DNA from: Odiellus spinosus | Lineage: Eukaryota > Arthropoda > Arachnida > Opiliones > Phalangiidae | Length of the DNA: 64,000 nucleotides | Direction of reading: 5' to 3' | NCBI GenBank assembly: GCA_963920705.1 | Contig: OY987228.1 | Coordinates: forward strand, 19,352,565-19,416,564 | Shown here: piece after piece, positions 35,839-47,929 of the stretch | Position numbering within the stretch: position 1 is the first letter of the stretch | How the letters are laid out: every line of letters starts with the position of its first letter | Notes under the pieces: generated by a model | The model's database searches: none | What the model was told of the DNA's origin: nothing | Seen by the model: the letters and a program-made list of their open reading frames with translations, nothing else | Made by a program: the position numbers and the translations under genes

Positions 35839-36082
35839 TTGGGGTAAGGGGCGGTACTCACTTCATATACTCATTTTATGATAAACAAACCGAGAGATAT
35901 CGTGACGTTAACAAATCACTGGTAGGCCATTTCCAACCGTCTTAAATTTTTAGCTTTATTTGTAACATAACCGGGGCGGCAATAGTGGGAAAATTATTAA
36001 ATATTTTAAGGGGACATGGAGTAGTAAATTAATATTAAAGAATAAATTATTTCTTACATTACTGCAAATTGAAATAATTTCA
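32238..36082. other. Non-coding stretch
   Basis: No gene recognised. Frames of 60-110 codons (for example 33447-33898 and 35260-35586) carry no known domain. Moderately GC-rich DNA at 34260-34510 contains no recognisable RNA or promoter signature. A very long T run lies at 35794. Confidence 0.5.
35794..35833. repeat. Poly-T tract (40 T)
   Basis: Uninterrupted T run followed by AATTTTTGGGG. No retroposon body was recognised on either side. Confidence 0.92.
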
Positions 36083-36089
36083 ATAACAT

Positions 36090-36427
36090 CAGAAGCCGAT
36101 GAAACCCTCCTTTGAAGTCTACTACTCTAATGTTCCATATAGCGCGCCTCTCTGTATGGGTAAAATTCACGATTTTACGATATCGGAGGGGTCCTACTTC
36201 ATACCCCCCTGTCTACGGAAAATTGGAAATTCTCTCTCTCCACAAACGACGACGTTTTTTTGACGAACTCCAAGGCTGCTAGAGATATTCGCTCGACGAA
36301 CTCCCGCTCCAAAAATATCTACCGTTAGGAGGCGTACGAATCGCGCTTTTTGAAACTAACCCATACAGAGAGGGGTAGACAAGACCCGGGAGTAATAGAC
36401 TTCAAAGGAGGGTTTCATCGGCTTCTG
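36090..36427 (+). mobile_element. Family A TIR element, copy 2 (338 bp)
   Basis: Starts CAGAAGCCGATGAAACCC and ends with its inverse. Perfect 7-bp duplication ATAACAT (36083-36089 and 36428-36434). Same orientation as copy 1. Confidence 0.95.
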
Positions 36428-36434
36428 ATAACAT

Positions 36435-38445
36435 TGATTAATTCTTTTAATTTGCAAGCATGGTTCATCAATGATGTTGAAGTATCGCTGTTGATTTATG
36501 GTTAAACAACAACCAGCTGGAAATAATCTTGTTCGTTATCTAGTAATTGGGTTCTTTATGGTAACCTATTGCGTATTTTTATAACATTGATATTATGTTA
36601 TAGCCCATAAAACTAACCGAATCGGAATGTTTCACCTCTTTCTACAAGAAAATTGAATTCGATTTATGAAAAAAACACGAACGTCTATTACTAAATCCGA
36701 TATAATAGTTTTTTAGAGTTTTTTAAGGGGGAGGGGATGGTACAATCCGATAGGTTTAGTCCCTCTATCCTCCTCGTAATGGACGCGACAATGCTAGGGC
36801 TCGCTGAAGCTAAAGCTATAATGGTATACGTGATACCGAGACATCGAGAGATCGTGGAATAGGGTCTCTTAAGTCTAAAAGAAGGGTGGACCATGGGGCT
36901 TTCCTTTTCTTTTGTTCAGGAACGGGGGCTTTAAAAAAGAAGAGAATAAAAAAAAAATCCTTTCAGAGGGTGCGGGTATATAGCACGCCCAATACCCGAA
37001 AGACCTAGAAGATGGAGTTTAGATAGATTTGGTTCCACATATTTGGTCTTTTCCGAAGATGAAAAAAGAAGTCTTTAAGGGGGTGTACGTGGTGGAAAGA
37101 AGCTAGTCCGAGTAAAAGATCCAGGAGGAGACCCAGTGTGCCCCCGAATACCATCGGGGTACAGCCGGAGCTAGACGTTCTTCTTCATCCATAGCTCCTC
37201 TTCTTCTTCTTTTGAGGTCTCTCGGGGATATCAGAAAATAAGTTTCGATCTCGGACATCGAACCTAAAGAATCGGAGAATGCTCGGATGACCCGAGAAGA
37301 CGATTACGAACAACACTCCCCCTTTCTCTCCCGTCTTTCTTGGCGTTTTAGGAGTACGTTTACTTAAACTTCGACCCATTATGACCCGATTATAGACCAC
37401 TTTTTTTGCACCAAAATCTGGGTGGGAAATGGTGATAAAGGTCAGCCTTTGTCTTATATTACGGTCATCCATTATCGGTACCGCGCTACTTAAAGTTATA
37501 TGCCAAACCTGAACCCAAAGGTTCGTAATAAGCAGCGCCCCCTGCCCATTTTTTATAACTAATTGGGAACTAAAAAATTGGGAACATATTTTTCCAATAT
37601 TGTGTATCCCTTTAAATGTAGAATGAAGTCAATAACAATATTTTTTTCTATCGATTACTATTGTTAAATCATGCATTATTCAATAGTATAAAATAATAAA
37701 CAAATATTGGACCAAAGCCCTAAAATTTCGGTATTTAAAAACTACCTAGAGATCAGACGCTTGCCAAAATCCCATACACTTTGACCGAAATCCAAAATCT
37801 CTGAACGTTCTCTGTAGAATAGCTTTGGAATAGTCTTGTGGAGGTATAAATTTATTTTTAAAGTCTACTGAAAAATAAGGCTAAATTGGTTAAGATTATA
37901 AGCCAATCGCGAGCAAAATTGAAATCTCAAAGTCGAAATTTTTTTACTCCAACGCCATTTCAAAGAGTTTGGGAACCCCTAATTCAATACCTCCTTCGAT
38001 GACAGTATACGCGTAAACTATTACCAAAGAGTTTCTTTCGTTACTTGTTTTTTCTGTAGCGAACATGGTGGTATAGTTGGCGGCCACACATTCGCATTCG
38101 CCTCCCAAAAACCTCGCAATCCCTTTTCTATATCGAAACTGTTTTCTTAGTAATTATATTATTGCGAGTGGGTCGTATATGTGGCCGTGCAAACTTTGGG
38201 GGGCTCTCTCTTTACTCCCGGTATTTAGGACGTAAGGGGATTCCAGCACTCGTGATTACACGCTTAACCGCCTTCGAATAACTTCGTCGGAGCTTTCGTC
38301 GCGGGATTCTTAACTTCTTATCGTTTTAAGTACATATATTGGGCATCGTATAACTGATATCATGGGTTTTCGAGGTAGTACATAGTGTTCTTTAATGGCT
38401 GCTAGCTACGATAGTCAATATGTCGTCCCTATATAGTTTTTAAAT
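36435..38445. other. Non-coding stretch
   Basis: No gene recognised. Opposed or isolated frames at 36691-36894 and 37185-37472 have no known motif. The hAT-like end at 37957 is listed separately. Confidence 0.5.
37957..37981 (-). mobile_element. Possible hAT-like terminus
   Basis: Read on the minus strand this is TAGGGGTTCCCAAACTCTTT, close to the CAGGGGTTCCCAAACTTT start seen in many hAT elements. No matching opposite end or 8-bp duplication was found, so it is at best a relic. Confidence 0.3.
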
Positions 38446-38449
38446 TTAA

Positions 38450-38876
38450 AATGATGCTGTCAGGGATTTTTCATGAACTCCAAATGGAAATTGAGTAGCA
38501 TTTTCGGAAAGATCGTTAAAAAACGATTCAAAAGATATATAAATATGTCATAGAAACAATTACAGCAAATAAAAAATACGTATTTTATAATCGCCATTTT
38601 CAAAATTTTTAAAATAAAAATTCCCCGCACTCTACGTCATCACTATGGTCCCGTGACTACTGTAGAGCCTACAGTTGATTCTCGCACGTGATAAAGTTGC
38701 CTACGCGCGAAACTAACTGCGACCATAGTGATGACGTAGTTTTGCCAAAAATGTTGGTTTAAAAATTCGAAGATGGTGAAAACCTTTCACTATTTTGAAT
38801 CGCTTATTAACGATTTTTCCGAAATTGAAATTGAAATTTCATTTGAAGATCATGAAAAATTCCTTGCTAGCTCAAT
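38450..38876. mobile_element. Family B element, copy 4, symmetric form (427 bp)
   Basis: TTAA flanks both ends (38446-38449, 38877-38880). Both termini are the same end of the family: the left arm has TTTTCATGAACTCCAAATGG and TTTTCGGAAAGATCG, and the right arm has the inverse (CGATTTTTCCGAAA, GATCATGAAAAATTCC). The element is therefore a long foldback, unlike copy 1, which has two different ends. Confidence 0.8.
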
Positions 38877-39436
38877 TTAATAAATTTATGTCATTTTTTA
38901 TTTAAGGTATTAAGAATAAATTTCTTATTCCTTTGAAAAATATAAATTTTTCTTGAGGCAAAATTAAGGTCATTTCTTGTTATTTTTATCCAATCTATCT
39001 TGAAAAACAAACTTATGGGGGTTTAACTTATTATTTAAGATAACAGCTCTCTTAATATTTGCTTTATAGATAATATATATCCGCTTAAACCTAATTCCAA
39101 AGTTTGATAAAAACTCGTTAAAATGTTGTTTTTTTGTTTTGTTTTTTTGATTCCATGTAGGAAGATCAAAATTGAGTTATAAGTAGGGAACGCCTAAATA
39201 CATAAATTCGGTAGCTATATTACGATTCTTTAATTAACTAGGAGGTGTTTTTCGTAGCCACGTTTGAACTTTGATGGTAAAAAAAGTATATTCCTTTCAT
39301 ATATATTTCTATAGATGGGAAAGCTGTTTAAAAACTGCGAGTCGTAGATAACGAAACTCAATTTATTCCATGTCTTCTCTCAGTCTCACCGATTCATTTT
39401 TAAAGCCTTTGAAACTATGCGGTTTTATGGTTTCTT

Positions 39437-40239
39437 CATGGACTAATTATAGTATACACAGGGACGAGTGGCAGACACAGATTTCCCTTATAGCGCCGCG
39501 TCCGAGTCTTGTTAAATGTCGTGCCCTGTTTTTACCCCCCCCCCCCGACCAAATCTAGCCGAGTCTAAACGAAAAAAAAAGGAAACAGAATTATGCGGCT
39601 AATGCCATCTTTCCGCCGTGAACTGAACTATTTTATTCAATGTAGTTTGAAATTTTCGTCTGCCTATCAGCTAGGATATATTTCTAAACGGTTATTTTAG
39701 TCTCTTTTGTTAAAATTTAACGAATTATTAGTTGGTTAGTCTTAGAAAATCATCTTCAAAAAATTTATGATAGAATTACTATATTACACTAAAATAATAA
39801 CTTAATAATATACTTAAAATCAATGTTACTCGAGTAGAAAGGCAGTGATCAAGCCCTTAAATACTGCTTCAAGGTAAGGTCGATTTTAAGTCTGTTAAAA
39901 GTTATTTTTTTTTTTTTAAAAAAAGCCAAAACTTACCATCATCTGAATCTCTTAATACACTTTTACTTTTTTTCTTCTCTGGAGAATGTGTAAAATCTCC
40001 AAACAATGTCTCAAACGTTTGAGCACTAAAATTCATCGCGAATTCGCGATAAATCTAAACACGTGCGTAAAGGCCTAACTTTATAAATCTTGTGCTAGTA
40101 TTTTTCCCCGCGTTCCTACCCACTTTTGACTCGGTTTGTCGTTAGTTCCCAGAAATGCCGCTGGAGCGCGCATTTAACAATCGCTAGCCAGAAAATTACT
40201 TCTGCCACTCGTCCCTGTGTATACTATAATTAGTCCATG
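39437..40239. mobile_element. Element D1, TIR element (803 bp)
   Basis: A 39-bp perfect inverted repeat starts CATGGACTAATTATAGTATA and includes CACAGGGACGAGTGGCAG. The flanks GTTTCTT (39430-39436) and GCTTCTT (40240-40246) form a 7-bp duplication with one change. The interior has a run of 13 C at about 39534-39546 and no transposase frame. Confidence 0.88.
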
Positions 40240-40246
40240 GCTTCTT

Positions 40247-40549
40247 GATCTTTGTAAAAAAGGTGGCAAAGGTTTCTCAATGGTTTTATTAATTTTTCAG
40301 GATTTGGTAGCGAACAATTCTACCTCTAATTGGTAGATTTCCGAGAAACGTTTTGTATATTTAAGACCATTTCTCATTAACATCAGCAATTGACTCCTGA
40401 AATCTTTTCAGGTCTAACTTTACATCTTTGATAATTAACCGCGAATTACGTACCATGAAACCTTTGAAGAGCTTTGATAATGTTTTCATGCATAAATTAA
40501 GGCTAAATCTATGAATAATATCTTGTATATATTATAGTCTAGTATCCTT
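40247..40549. other. Short non-coding gap
   Basis: AT-rich; nothing recognised. Confidence 0.5.
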
Positions 40550-40553
40550 TTAA

Positions 40554-40850
40554 AGTGAGGCTGTCACAGAATTTACATCAGCTTCAAATGGTATTTGAGA
40601 GTAATTTTAAGAAAGATCATTAAATAATTATAATCGCCAACTTCGAAATATTTAAAACAAATATTCCCCAAAATATACTACGTCATAATTTTGGTCACGT
40701 GGCTATTATAAAGCCTACAAATGATTCTCGCGCGTTTTAGCACGGGACACGGCTGCTTTCGCGCATTCTTTTTCGTGCAAGTACTTAATCCAGAAAGTCC
40801 TACCTATCGTATTAAAATTATTGTTAATTATGTTATTAATTTTATAGAAT
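40554..40850 (-). mobile_element. Family B element, copy 5, one end lost
   Basis: The left end AGTGAGGCTGTCACAG follows TTAA (40550-40553). Shared blocks include GAAAGATCATTAAATAAT, ATTCCCCAAAATA, TACGTCAT, GATTCTCGCGCGTT and AAGTACTTAATCCAGAAAG. The far end is not recognisable. Confidence 0.7.
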
Positions 40851-41778
40851 AAAGTTTTGATAGACTTTTGGTAATACTAATATATTTATAATTGGAGGGT
40901 TTTAAACGTCTCGCTTATCTTGTTAGCTCTCTTCGTAAAGGGGCCCCCTCACACTTTAAGTATTGTAGACTCCCTTTTTATCAGTACTATATCTAAATTG
41001 CTATCTTAGTTACCCATTACAAAAATTCGATTCATAATAATACTATCCGAACAGTTTTGTAGATTTTTTTTATTCATGAAAAGCTAATGGCAAACTTTTA
41101 ACACTAAGTTGAACGGAATATTTAGACCTATAACGTCTTCTGTGGGAACGTTATTTCATTATCGAGTATAGGAGGGTTTACTGTATATAGAAGACCAAAA
41201 TGGGTTAACGACGTAAACCGCTCGTCGTTTAACTTCGATGTTTCTTATCTAGGTGAGGGATTAAATCTAGCCAAGATCAAAGTTTTTTTTCTTTCTTCGA
41301 CGATCTCTCCTCCCCGTTGTCGTTATTTGATTGTGTTTTCAGGGGGAAAGAGACGGGGTCGTCGACTTGATTAGGCTTAGCCTTTTTCGAAATGACTTTG
41401 TCTCCCTCGCTTTCCAGCCGGAAATGACGGCCCGGAGATGCTCTCTAATTTTTGTTAACGGATTTGTCTTTAAGTCCCATCTACCAGAAACCGAAACTCA
41501 TGTATTGGTTACAAAGTCTAGATTACGCAAATTGGTATCTAGGAAAATATCTGGGTAATCCTGAGGTAAAATCTATAATTAAGATATTTTGTTAGGTAAG
41601 CTTCATAGGTGAGGTTTTAATTAGGTAAGCTTGGGACGTGAACCTATAATGAAGTCTTTTGGTAAGTTCTGTAAAAAAGTAACGTAGGTCTAGGTTTTTC
41701 TTGAACTTTAATGGTTTAGAACGTTTTGGGTGGTTGAACATAACAAAGCCCATTTGGGACGGTTGAACTTTGACCTAT

Positions 41779-41865
41779 CTCGAGTTGGCAGCACGCTCAA
41801 AGATTAGTCCCCCTTGTCAACGTATCGTGGGCAACTATTAGTCTGGCACGTGTTGACAACTCGAG
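41779..41865. repeat. Imperfect hairpin with CTCGAGTTG arms
   Basis: CTCGAGTTGGCAGCACG on the left is matched in inverse by CGTGTTGACAACTCGAG on the right, with about 50 bases between. A similar arm (reverse complement GAGTTGGCAGCGTGCTC) occurs at about 953-969, so the arm is repetitive. Confidence 0.45.
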
Positions 41866-42316
41866 TAAGTCTAGGTCTATTCAGAATAGGTGGTGTCGAT
41901 GTATGGGTTGAATTTTCGTAGCATTATATTTCAGTTCGAACTTATTGAAGCCATAAATAAAATCTTTCGTCTATTGCGAGTTAAAGTAATTTATTTCGTT
42001 GGAAAAAAATATCAAAGTGCCAAAACCCTTATCGTTCTTCATTGGTCTCATTGTTTCACTCACTCTCGCTAGTTTGGGAATCGGAGTATACGTACAATTT
42101 AGACGATATACGGGATAGTCTAGCCATTTCCACCTTACCGATTGGTGTTTAGCGCGTTTTTACAACCCCGTGGAAGTTATCATAAACATTGGAATGGGAG
42201 AGAGCCGCGAAGATCATTCGGCGATTGTCCCGGCAGTGGCGGTGCGCTTGAAAAACTTTCTTGGCCAAACTTGGACGGTTCTTTTTCATCCCGTTACCTC
42301 CGGACCAATAGTTCCC

Positions 42317-42390
42317 GCGGAGGAGAGAGCGAGAGACGGAAAAGAGACGCGGAGAGAGAGAGAAAGAAAGAGAGAGAAATCTCGGGACAC
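42317..42390 (+). repeat. GA-rich purine tract
   Basis: Nearly pure purine strand with (GA)n and GAAA runs and a few C. Low-complexity sequence. Confidence 0.8.
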
Positions 42391-42519
42391 CCGTTCTGCA
42401 ATCGATAGAGGCATAAATGACAATCCAAGACCCCTTTTCCTTTTATAGGAAAAAAAGACTTAAGTTTTTTGGGTTGTTGTACTATAGCCTCTACGGACGA
42501 TTACGGTCCTAGCGAGGCT

Positions 42520-42790
42520 AGCCAACCGAAGGCCCGCGCTATTCTTCCCCGATTGACTTCTTCTTAATACGTTTGATAGTTACGGCCGGGAGACGTTGTC
42601 TTCTCGTATAGAACGACCTTAGAGCCCGTGCTCGGGGAGTTTCACGGCGCAGGCGCGATAACGCCGGGTGTACTTTTTGCCCAAAGCTCTTAGCCGATGG
42701 TATGGCAGTCCAGACTTCGCTGCCAGCACGTGCGGGCGCGTTTATTACGACCCCGAAAGTGCGCGAGATTTAGATTCTCATAGCACCGTT
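42520..42790. other. CpG-rich patch
   Basis: Locally much richer in C, G and CpG than its surroundings. It contains GGCGCAGGCGCG at about 42646, which matches 10 of 12 positions of the NRF1 consensus. It could be a promoter-proximal segment, but no transcript start, exon or TATA element was recognised. Confidence 0.25.
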
Positions 42791-43741
42791 ATTCGAAGAA
42801 AGTTTTTTATAAATATACCTTATTATTAGATATCCCACGTCGTCAATCGAGCTAAATAGACGAGTTGTTTTAACGGAAAACGCGGAAGAATAATAAGAGT
42901 CGACGATTTTTAAAAATGTCAGTAAGCTTCGATCGGGAAGTTAGGTAGTTTCTTACCCCCTCAAAACCCCTTTTACATTTCTTATCGCGAAGTTACAAAT
43001 TTCATTCAAGATATTAAAGTTTTGGAAAAACTATCGGAAAAACTCTTTCCCCTCGTAAGATGATTTCCCTCTGAAATGTATTCTCTTTTTCGGGTTGTAG
43101 TTTGTCGGATTTCAGGTCGCCAGTTTGTCGCCTCTTACCACTACTGAACTATGAACCTTAAATTCAAGCCGGGAGTACTCTTTATCTTCCTTTTATCGGT
43201 AGGTTCGCTTTTTTTTGTACTTTTTTATTCGCTCGGTATCTCGAGTTCTTTCGTCGCTATACTCCATCTCTGAGGCGAAGAGAACTTCGAGAAACAATAA
43301 ACTCATCCCCCTCTTCTCCGACCGCGCGCCGTACTATGATACTGAGTTGAAACAAAGTTGAAAGTTTTCTTTCCTCTTAACGAAAGGAAGTCGCGGCTCT
43401 GATGAAGTGAGGCCCTTCTTAATAATTTTTAATTGCGCGAGATACGGCCACGCATATGGGGGCAGTCGCACACCGCGCGTTAGAAACTTAGAAATTTTCA
43501 GAGCTTCTCGAATCTTTATCCAACAAATTTTACTAAGAATATTGTTTTCTATATATCAAATTACTACTCTAGACTTGAACTATATTTACCATGTACTTTT
43601 GATAAGGTAGTTTATGGGAAATGCTCTTGTAAAGTCGTGGGTGATGTTGATTCAAGTTGGGACACTATTTAGGGGTCCAGAATTTTTTTTATTGATAAAT
43701 GTTAAAAGTTTTATTTTTAGACCAATGTAATTGTACTTTAA

Positions 43742-43888
43742 AGGCCTAGGATTACTTCTGCCTGTCACCCTGGAAACAAACTCACCCTCCAGGCTTTCTC
43801 TTGCCTTGCTACCCAAAGGGGAAGCTCAGAAGGTGAGTCCACCTTCCAGTGAAACAGGCAGGTTACAGGCAGAAGAAATCCTAGGCCT
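43742..43888 (+). mobile_element. Family C TIR element, copy 1 (147 bp)
   Basis: The ends AGGCCTAGGATTACTTCTG and CAGAAGAAATCCTAGGCCT are inverse. Both ends are flanked by TTAA (43738-43741, 43889-43892). The interior has further inverse blocks (CTGCCTGTCACC). It is small enough to fold into one hairpin. No coding capacity. Confidence 0.92.
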
Positions 43889-43892
43889 TTAA

Positions 43893-45083
43893 GGGAAAAG
43901 TAATTTTACTACGAACTTGTAATTTGTAGCCAATGAAAATCATCCATCGAGGGATGCTTTAAAATTAAATTTGATTTAAATGTTTCGGTGTGCGACGTGC
44001 CATATATTGTTATATGATACGAATGACGATATTATTAATAATACACGTTGAAGGAAAAAGGGGTAAAAGGAACAAGAAGGGGGGGGGCAGTTGATAAGCG
44101 TGGGAGTCTACGTTCCGCTACATTTGTTTTCAGTTGACACGAATTTTTATCAGTTTTGATGACAATTTGGGCGTGCCCGTTTCTTTCCTTCGCTAATTGA
44201 GCCGCTACCGTTTAATGAATTGAATGAATAAAAGGCTATAGAGAAAGAGAGAGAGTGTGTGTGTGTGTGTGTTAACGCGGCTCACGCATTCGAGCTCACT
44301 TGGGCTTTTATAGCCTTCGTGCCCAATAAAAATGCTTTATCACACCATCCTCTAATCCCCAAAACTATATACACCACTTTCTCCCCATTTTTCAGAGCGC
44401 TATATATGTTTTAATCCAATCAATTTCGCCTCGAGCGTATAGCGTCAACAATATAGAAATATTGAGAAATGATACGAAGAACGTGTACGGGTAGAAGTGA
44501 AAAATATCTTGAAAATAAGCAAATGTCATCACGTGACTGAAGCATTGTTAACTTTACGTATACACTATAAAACTAATCTTGTTATATAAGTTAAATTATG
44601 CAAAATATAAAATTTTTCCACAAAATTTTACTAATAAACATCGCTTTTAATTTTGACCAATTTTGAATTCTATCAAAAGTAAGGTTGTAGGTCAGGATCG
44701 ATGCTAAACACTGCAAATGAAATATACTCAAGGACTTCGTGGTTATATTTTCAACCTTTATTAACCAAATTGTTAAGATTCAACTTAATTTAGCTACTCG
44801 GTATTGAAATTAAATTAAAGCCCTTGACTTTCTTCTCTAAAAATGAAATAAGGTTTAAACAATGTTTGTTTAGTGCAGTAAACGAACGTTGTTTAATTTT
44901 AATTAACTTTTATTTAATTAGAGAACTATACTTTATGATTTTTATACCTCAAAAACCTTTTTTTGGGAAGCTTTCGAGCACGCATGGTTAATAATTTTAA
45001 TTTAAAGAAAAAAATATATATTTCATTTTAGAGTATAATTTCGCACTAATTAAAAGGGAATTATATCCTGGTTAAACACTTGG
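43893..45083. other. Non-coding stretch
   Basis: AT-rich; no gene recognised. A G run lies at about 44081-44087 and the GA/GT microsatellite at 44241 is listed separately. Family B homology may begin as far left as about 44940 (TTTTTATACCTC). Confidence 0.5.
44241..44273 (+). repeat. (GA)n(GT)n microsatellite
   Basis: A GAGAAAGAGAGAGA stretch passes directly into about nine GT units. Confidence 0.9.
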
Positions 45084-45361
45084 ACTTTCTGGATTAAGTA
45101 CTTTTACGAAAAATAACGCGCGAAAGGGAACTTATCACGTACCAGAATAGGCTCTAAAAATAACCACGCGACTGATAGTATTTCGGGGAATATTTATTTT
45201 AAAAATTTCAAAAATGGTGATTATAAAATATGTATTTTTACTATCGCGGTCTTTTGTTCTCTGACATATGTATATATATATTGAATCGTTTTTTAAGGAT
45301 CTTTCCGAAAATGTTACTTAATTTCCATTTGGAGTTCATGAAAATCCGTGATAGCCTCATT
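45084..45361 (+). mobile_element. Family B element, copy 6, right part
   Basis: The right end GTGATAGCCTCATT precedes TTAA (45362-45365). Family blocks present are GGATTAAGTACTTTTACG, CTTATCACGTACCAGAA, GGGGAATATTTATTTT, GAATCGTTTTTTAAGGATC and CATTTGGAGTTCATG. The left terminus is not visible. Confidence 0.75.
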
Positions 45362-45365
45362 TTAA

Positions 45366-45991
45366 GTGGGTTCAATTTATACATATTTTATTTCACGTTA
45401 GACTTTCCCTTTAAATGATTATATTGACAAGTAATACATCCATTCTTTTTATTTTATAGTGTATAAGCTATATATTTCATCCATTACGCAAGTATATAAG
45501 ATTATAGATATATATGTGTATAGTATTAAGATGCGTAAATTTCCAATTTCAATATTTTTGAAAAATATTTATATAATATAAGAAATTAGCTTTTTTTTTT
45601 CTAAAAGGCCCCTTAATAGTTCTCTGTATTTGTATATGATAAAATGAAAAAAACCGGTACCAGTATTCTAGTACTTAATTTTTTTTAAAAAAAAAAAATC
45701 CAGCTTTAACGTACTTTAGCTTATACACATCCTTTAACGTTAAAATGACAAAAAGGGAGCATTCTCCCATAAAAACATTAAATGTTTAAGAGACGCGACG
45801 CGTTGGAGTAAAAAACTTCCACTAGCCCGCGTAGAATAGTGTGAAAGCATAACTCAACACACACAAAAAAACCTCATTTCTAGAAGCGATTAGCGCGGTA
45901 AAAACCTTTTTCGTTAAGGGCGTCGGAAAAAAAAAAAAATATAGAAACTAAATTAGAAGCAATGAAAATATCATTGTTACGGATTCCACTA
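45366..45991. other. Non-coding stretch
   Basis: AT-rich with several A and T runs. Nothing recognised. Confidence 0.5.
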
Positions 45992-46530
45992 TAGCTACGG
46001 TCACACTAGAATTTCTTAATCGATTTGAAACGGTAAAATCAAAACTATTTTTTCAAATCGCCAGGAATTTTTTTAAGCTTCACGTGTTCACGGGTTGTCT
46101 TTATAAATCGATTTATTGTAGCTTCATCTATCGGTTGTTGAAACCGAATCAGTATGAAACAAGTTCCCGAAGCAGTTTCGAGAAATCGAATCAAATCGAT
46201 TCGACAACAGACGGTTTCCCGTTCACACGACTCCAGAAAAACGTTTTGAAACGGTTTAAATCGATTCCAAGGCTTAGTATGAACGCGGTTTATGTAGTAC
46301 ATAATCCAAGAGACGTTTTACAAATCTACTTATTTTTCACTATAGGATATACAGAAGCCGCATTCACGCAAGATACTTTAAAAACTTTTTTTATCGTTTT
46401 AAAAAGGTCAAAATTTAACATTTTACTGTCAACTGTAGAGATAATGTTTAGAAAATGTTGAATTCTTTGCCTGAAAAGACGTTTTGAACATTAGAAAACG
46501 GTTTCAAAGTGGCTAGTGTGAAAGTAGCTA
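45992..46530. mobile_element. TIR element with TCACACTAG ends (539 bp)
   Basis: TAGCTACGGTCACACTAG at the left is matched by the inverse CTAGTGTGAAAGTAGCTA at the right, 16 of 18 positions. TAGCTA is itself a palindrome, so it may be part of the TIR or a 6-bp target duplication. Subterminal GAAACGG words recur in both halves. The 125-codon frame at 46084-46461 has no transposase motif. Confidence 0.65.
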
Positions 46531-47922
46531 AGAGTGTATTAATTCGCCTTAGAAAGGGGAACTTGGCTATTTCCCTACGGAAATGTTTAACTGGCCAATC
46601 AAAGAACGAGATGTAATGACGATATACATTCATATCCTACTTTTTGCGGGACATAATGACTGGGCAAAAAAACATTGAGTGATGTGACGTCGTTATACTT
46701 GCCAAATTGACAATTTATTGAATTATTAATTCATTGTAATTAAAAACAGACGACGTTAAGCGAATGGATTTAAGTGTATACCGAATTGGCATCGCGAACA
46801 AAGCTCCAATCTCAAAATATTAGTCAAAGATTTATATATTTAGATCGACTGATGAAGAGCCTCGGCTCGAAATATCTCATAAATCAAATATCTCATAAAA
46901 AAAAGAATTCCAATTAGTCAAAATCCCGAAAATGCTGGTTAACGGATCTCCCTAGACTTCTTAAAAAAAAATCACAGAGATAACGTGTAGCCTAGCTTTT
47001 TACGCGCCGCTAATTCAATTTACAATAGTTGATTACTTTTTCTAAATGTATATTTCTTGTTTACAATAAGTTTCCACACACATCAATGCGTATATAAATG
47101 AATTCAGTAAATGTAAATTATCTTTTGGAATATGATCATAAAAAAGGATATATATTTCTATTTATAATGTTCGAATGTACCGCCATCTTTCCTCCGGCGT
47201 AGTTTTTGTGTCAAAAGAAACTATAGCTATATAGGCAGTTACGATTTGGAGGGAAAGATTCTAGTCTTATCAATCCTTCAGTTTGCGGGTAATGACATGA
47301 GAGACGAGCAATTTTTTCGCGCCTTTTTTTTTTTATTTCATCACTCCTTGGTGGTGACTTTCCACCAACGCAGATTCCGAAGCCTTTCTCGAGCAGTAAG
47401 ACCAGAAAAAAGAATCTTTTCTCCCCTCTAACACAATAGGATTTGCCGCCAAAGTGCGCCAAACAAGAAGATTCGGGGATCTGTTCCTATAAATATTGTG
47501 ACGAACTAGGAACAAGACATTGAGGACGGTAACATCATTTTTTTTTTTTTTTTCTTCTTCCTTTGATAGATTCTTTTTATCAACGACGGGATTTTGTTTT
47601 TTCTTCCTTCCTTCCTTAGCCTATCCCGGCAAAAGCTATCGCTTTAATGGTATATTTTTCCTTTTGTGATTAAGTGAACCGAGAGTGAATGTATGTATAC
47701 GTTTGATTTAAGATTAGGCTTAAACCCAGCTTTTAACTAGCTAGCCCGGCGCTCATTTTTTTTAGTGATGAAGGGGGTAGATATGGATTTTAAAGGACCA
47801 CTTAATTTCATTCGTGATTTAATAGTACGAGAGATATCTAGGTAATAACTTATCCTTCTAGTGTTTGCGTATAAATTGCTTAGTTTGTAAACTAATGATC
47901 AAAAACTCTTTCTCGTACGTCA
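46531..47922. other. Non-coding stretch
   Basis: No gene recognised. It contains a hammerhead-like core at 46849 and a T run at 47539-47553. The frames at 47211-47515 overlap on both strands. Confidence 0.5.
46849..46895 (+). other. Hammerhead-like core sequence
   Basis: CTGATGA, then a GAGCC-TC-GGCTC hairpin, then GAAA, then an ATAT...ATAT pair ending in C: the order of a type I hammerhead ribozyme. There is an extra A before stem II, and stem I would be only about 2 bp, so an active ribozyme is unlikely. It may be a relic of a ribozyme-bearing retroelement or chance. Confidence 0.18.
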
Positions 47923-47929
47923 CAGTTAC

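Larger units (their letters stand above)
40851..43737. other. Non-coding stretch with a GC-rich patch
   Basis: No gene recognised. It includes a small hairpin at 41779-41865, a purine-rich tract at 42317-42390 and a CpG-richer patch at 42520-42790. Two plus-strand frames at 42142-42448 run through the purine tract and are Arg/Glu-rich for that reason. Confidence 0.5.

Noticed and set aside
46084-46461. 125-codon frame inside a TIR element as a possible transposase
   Set aside because: Too short, no DDE or zinc-binding motif, and composed of the element's own subterminal repeats.
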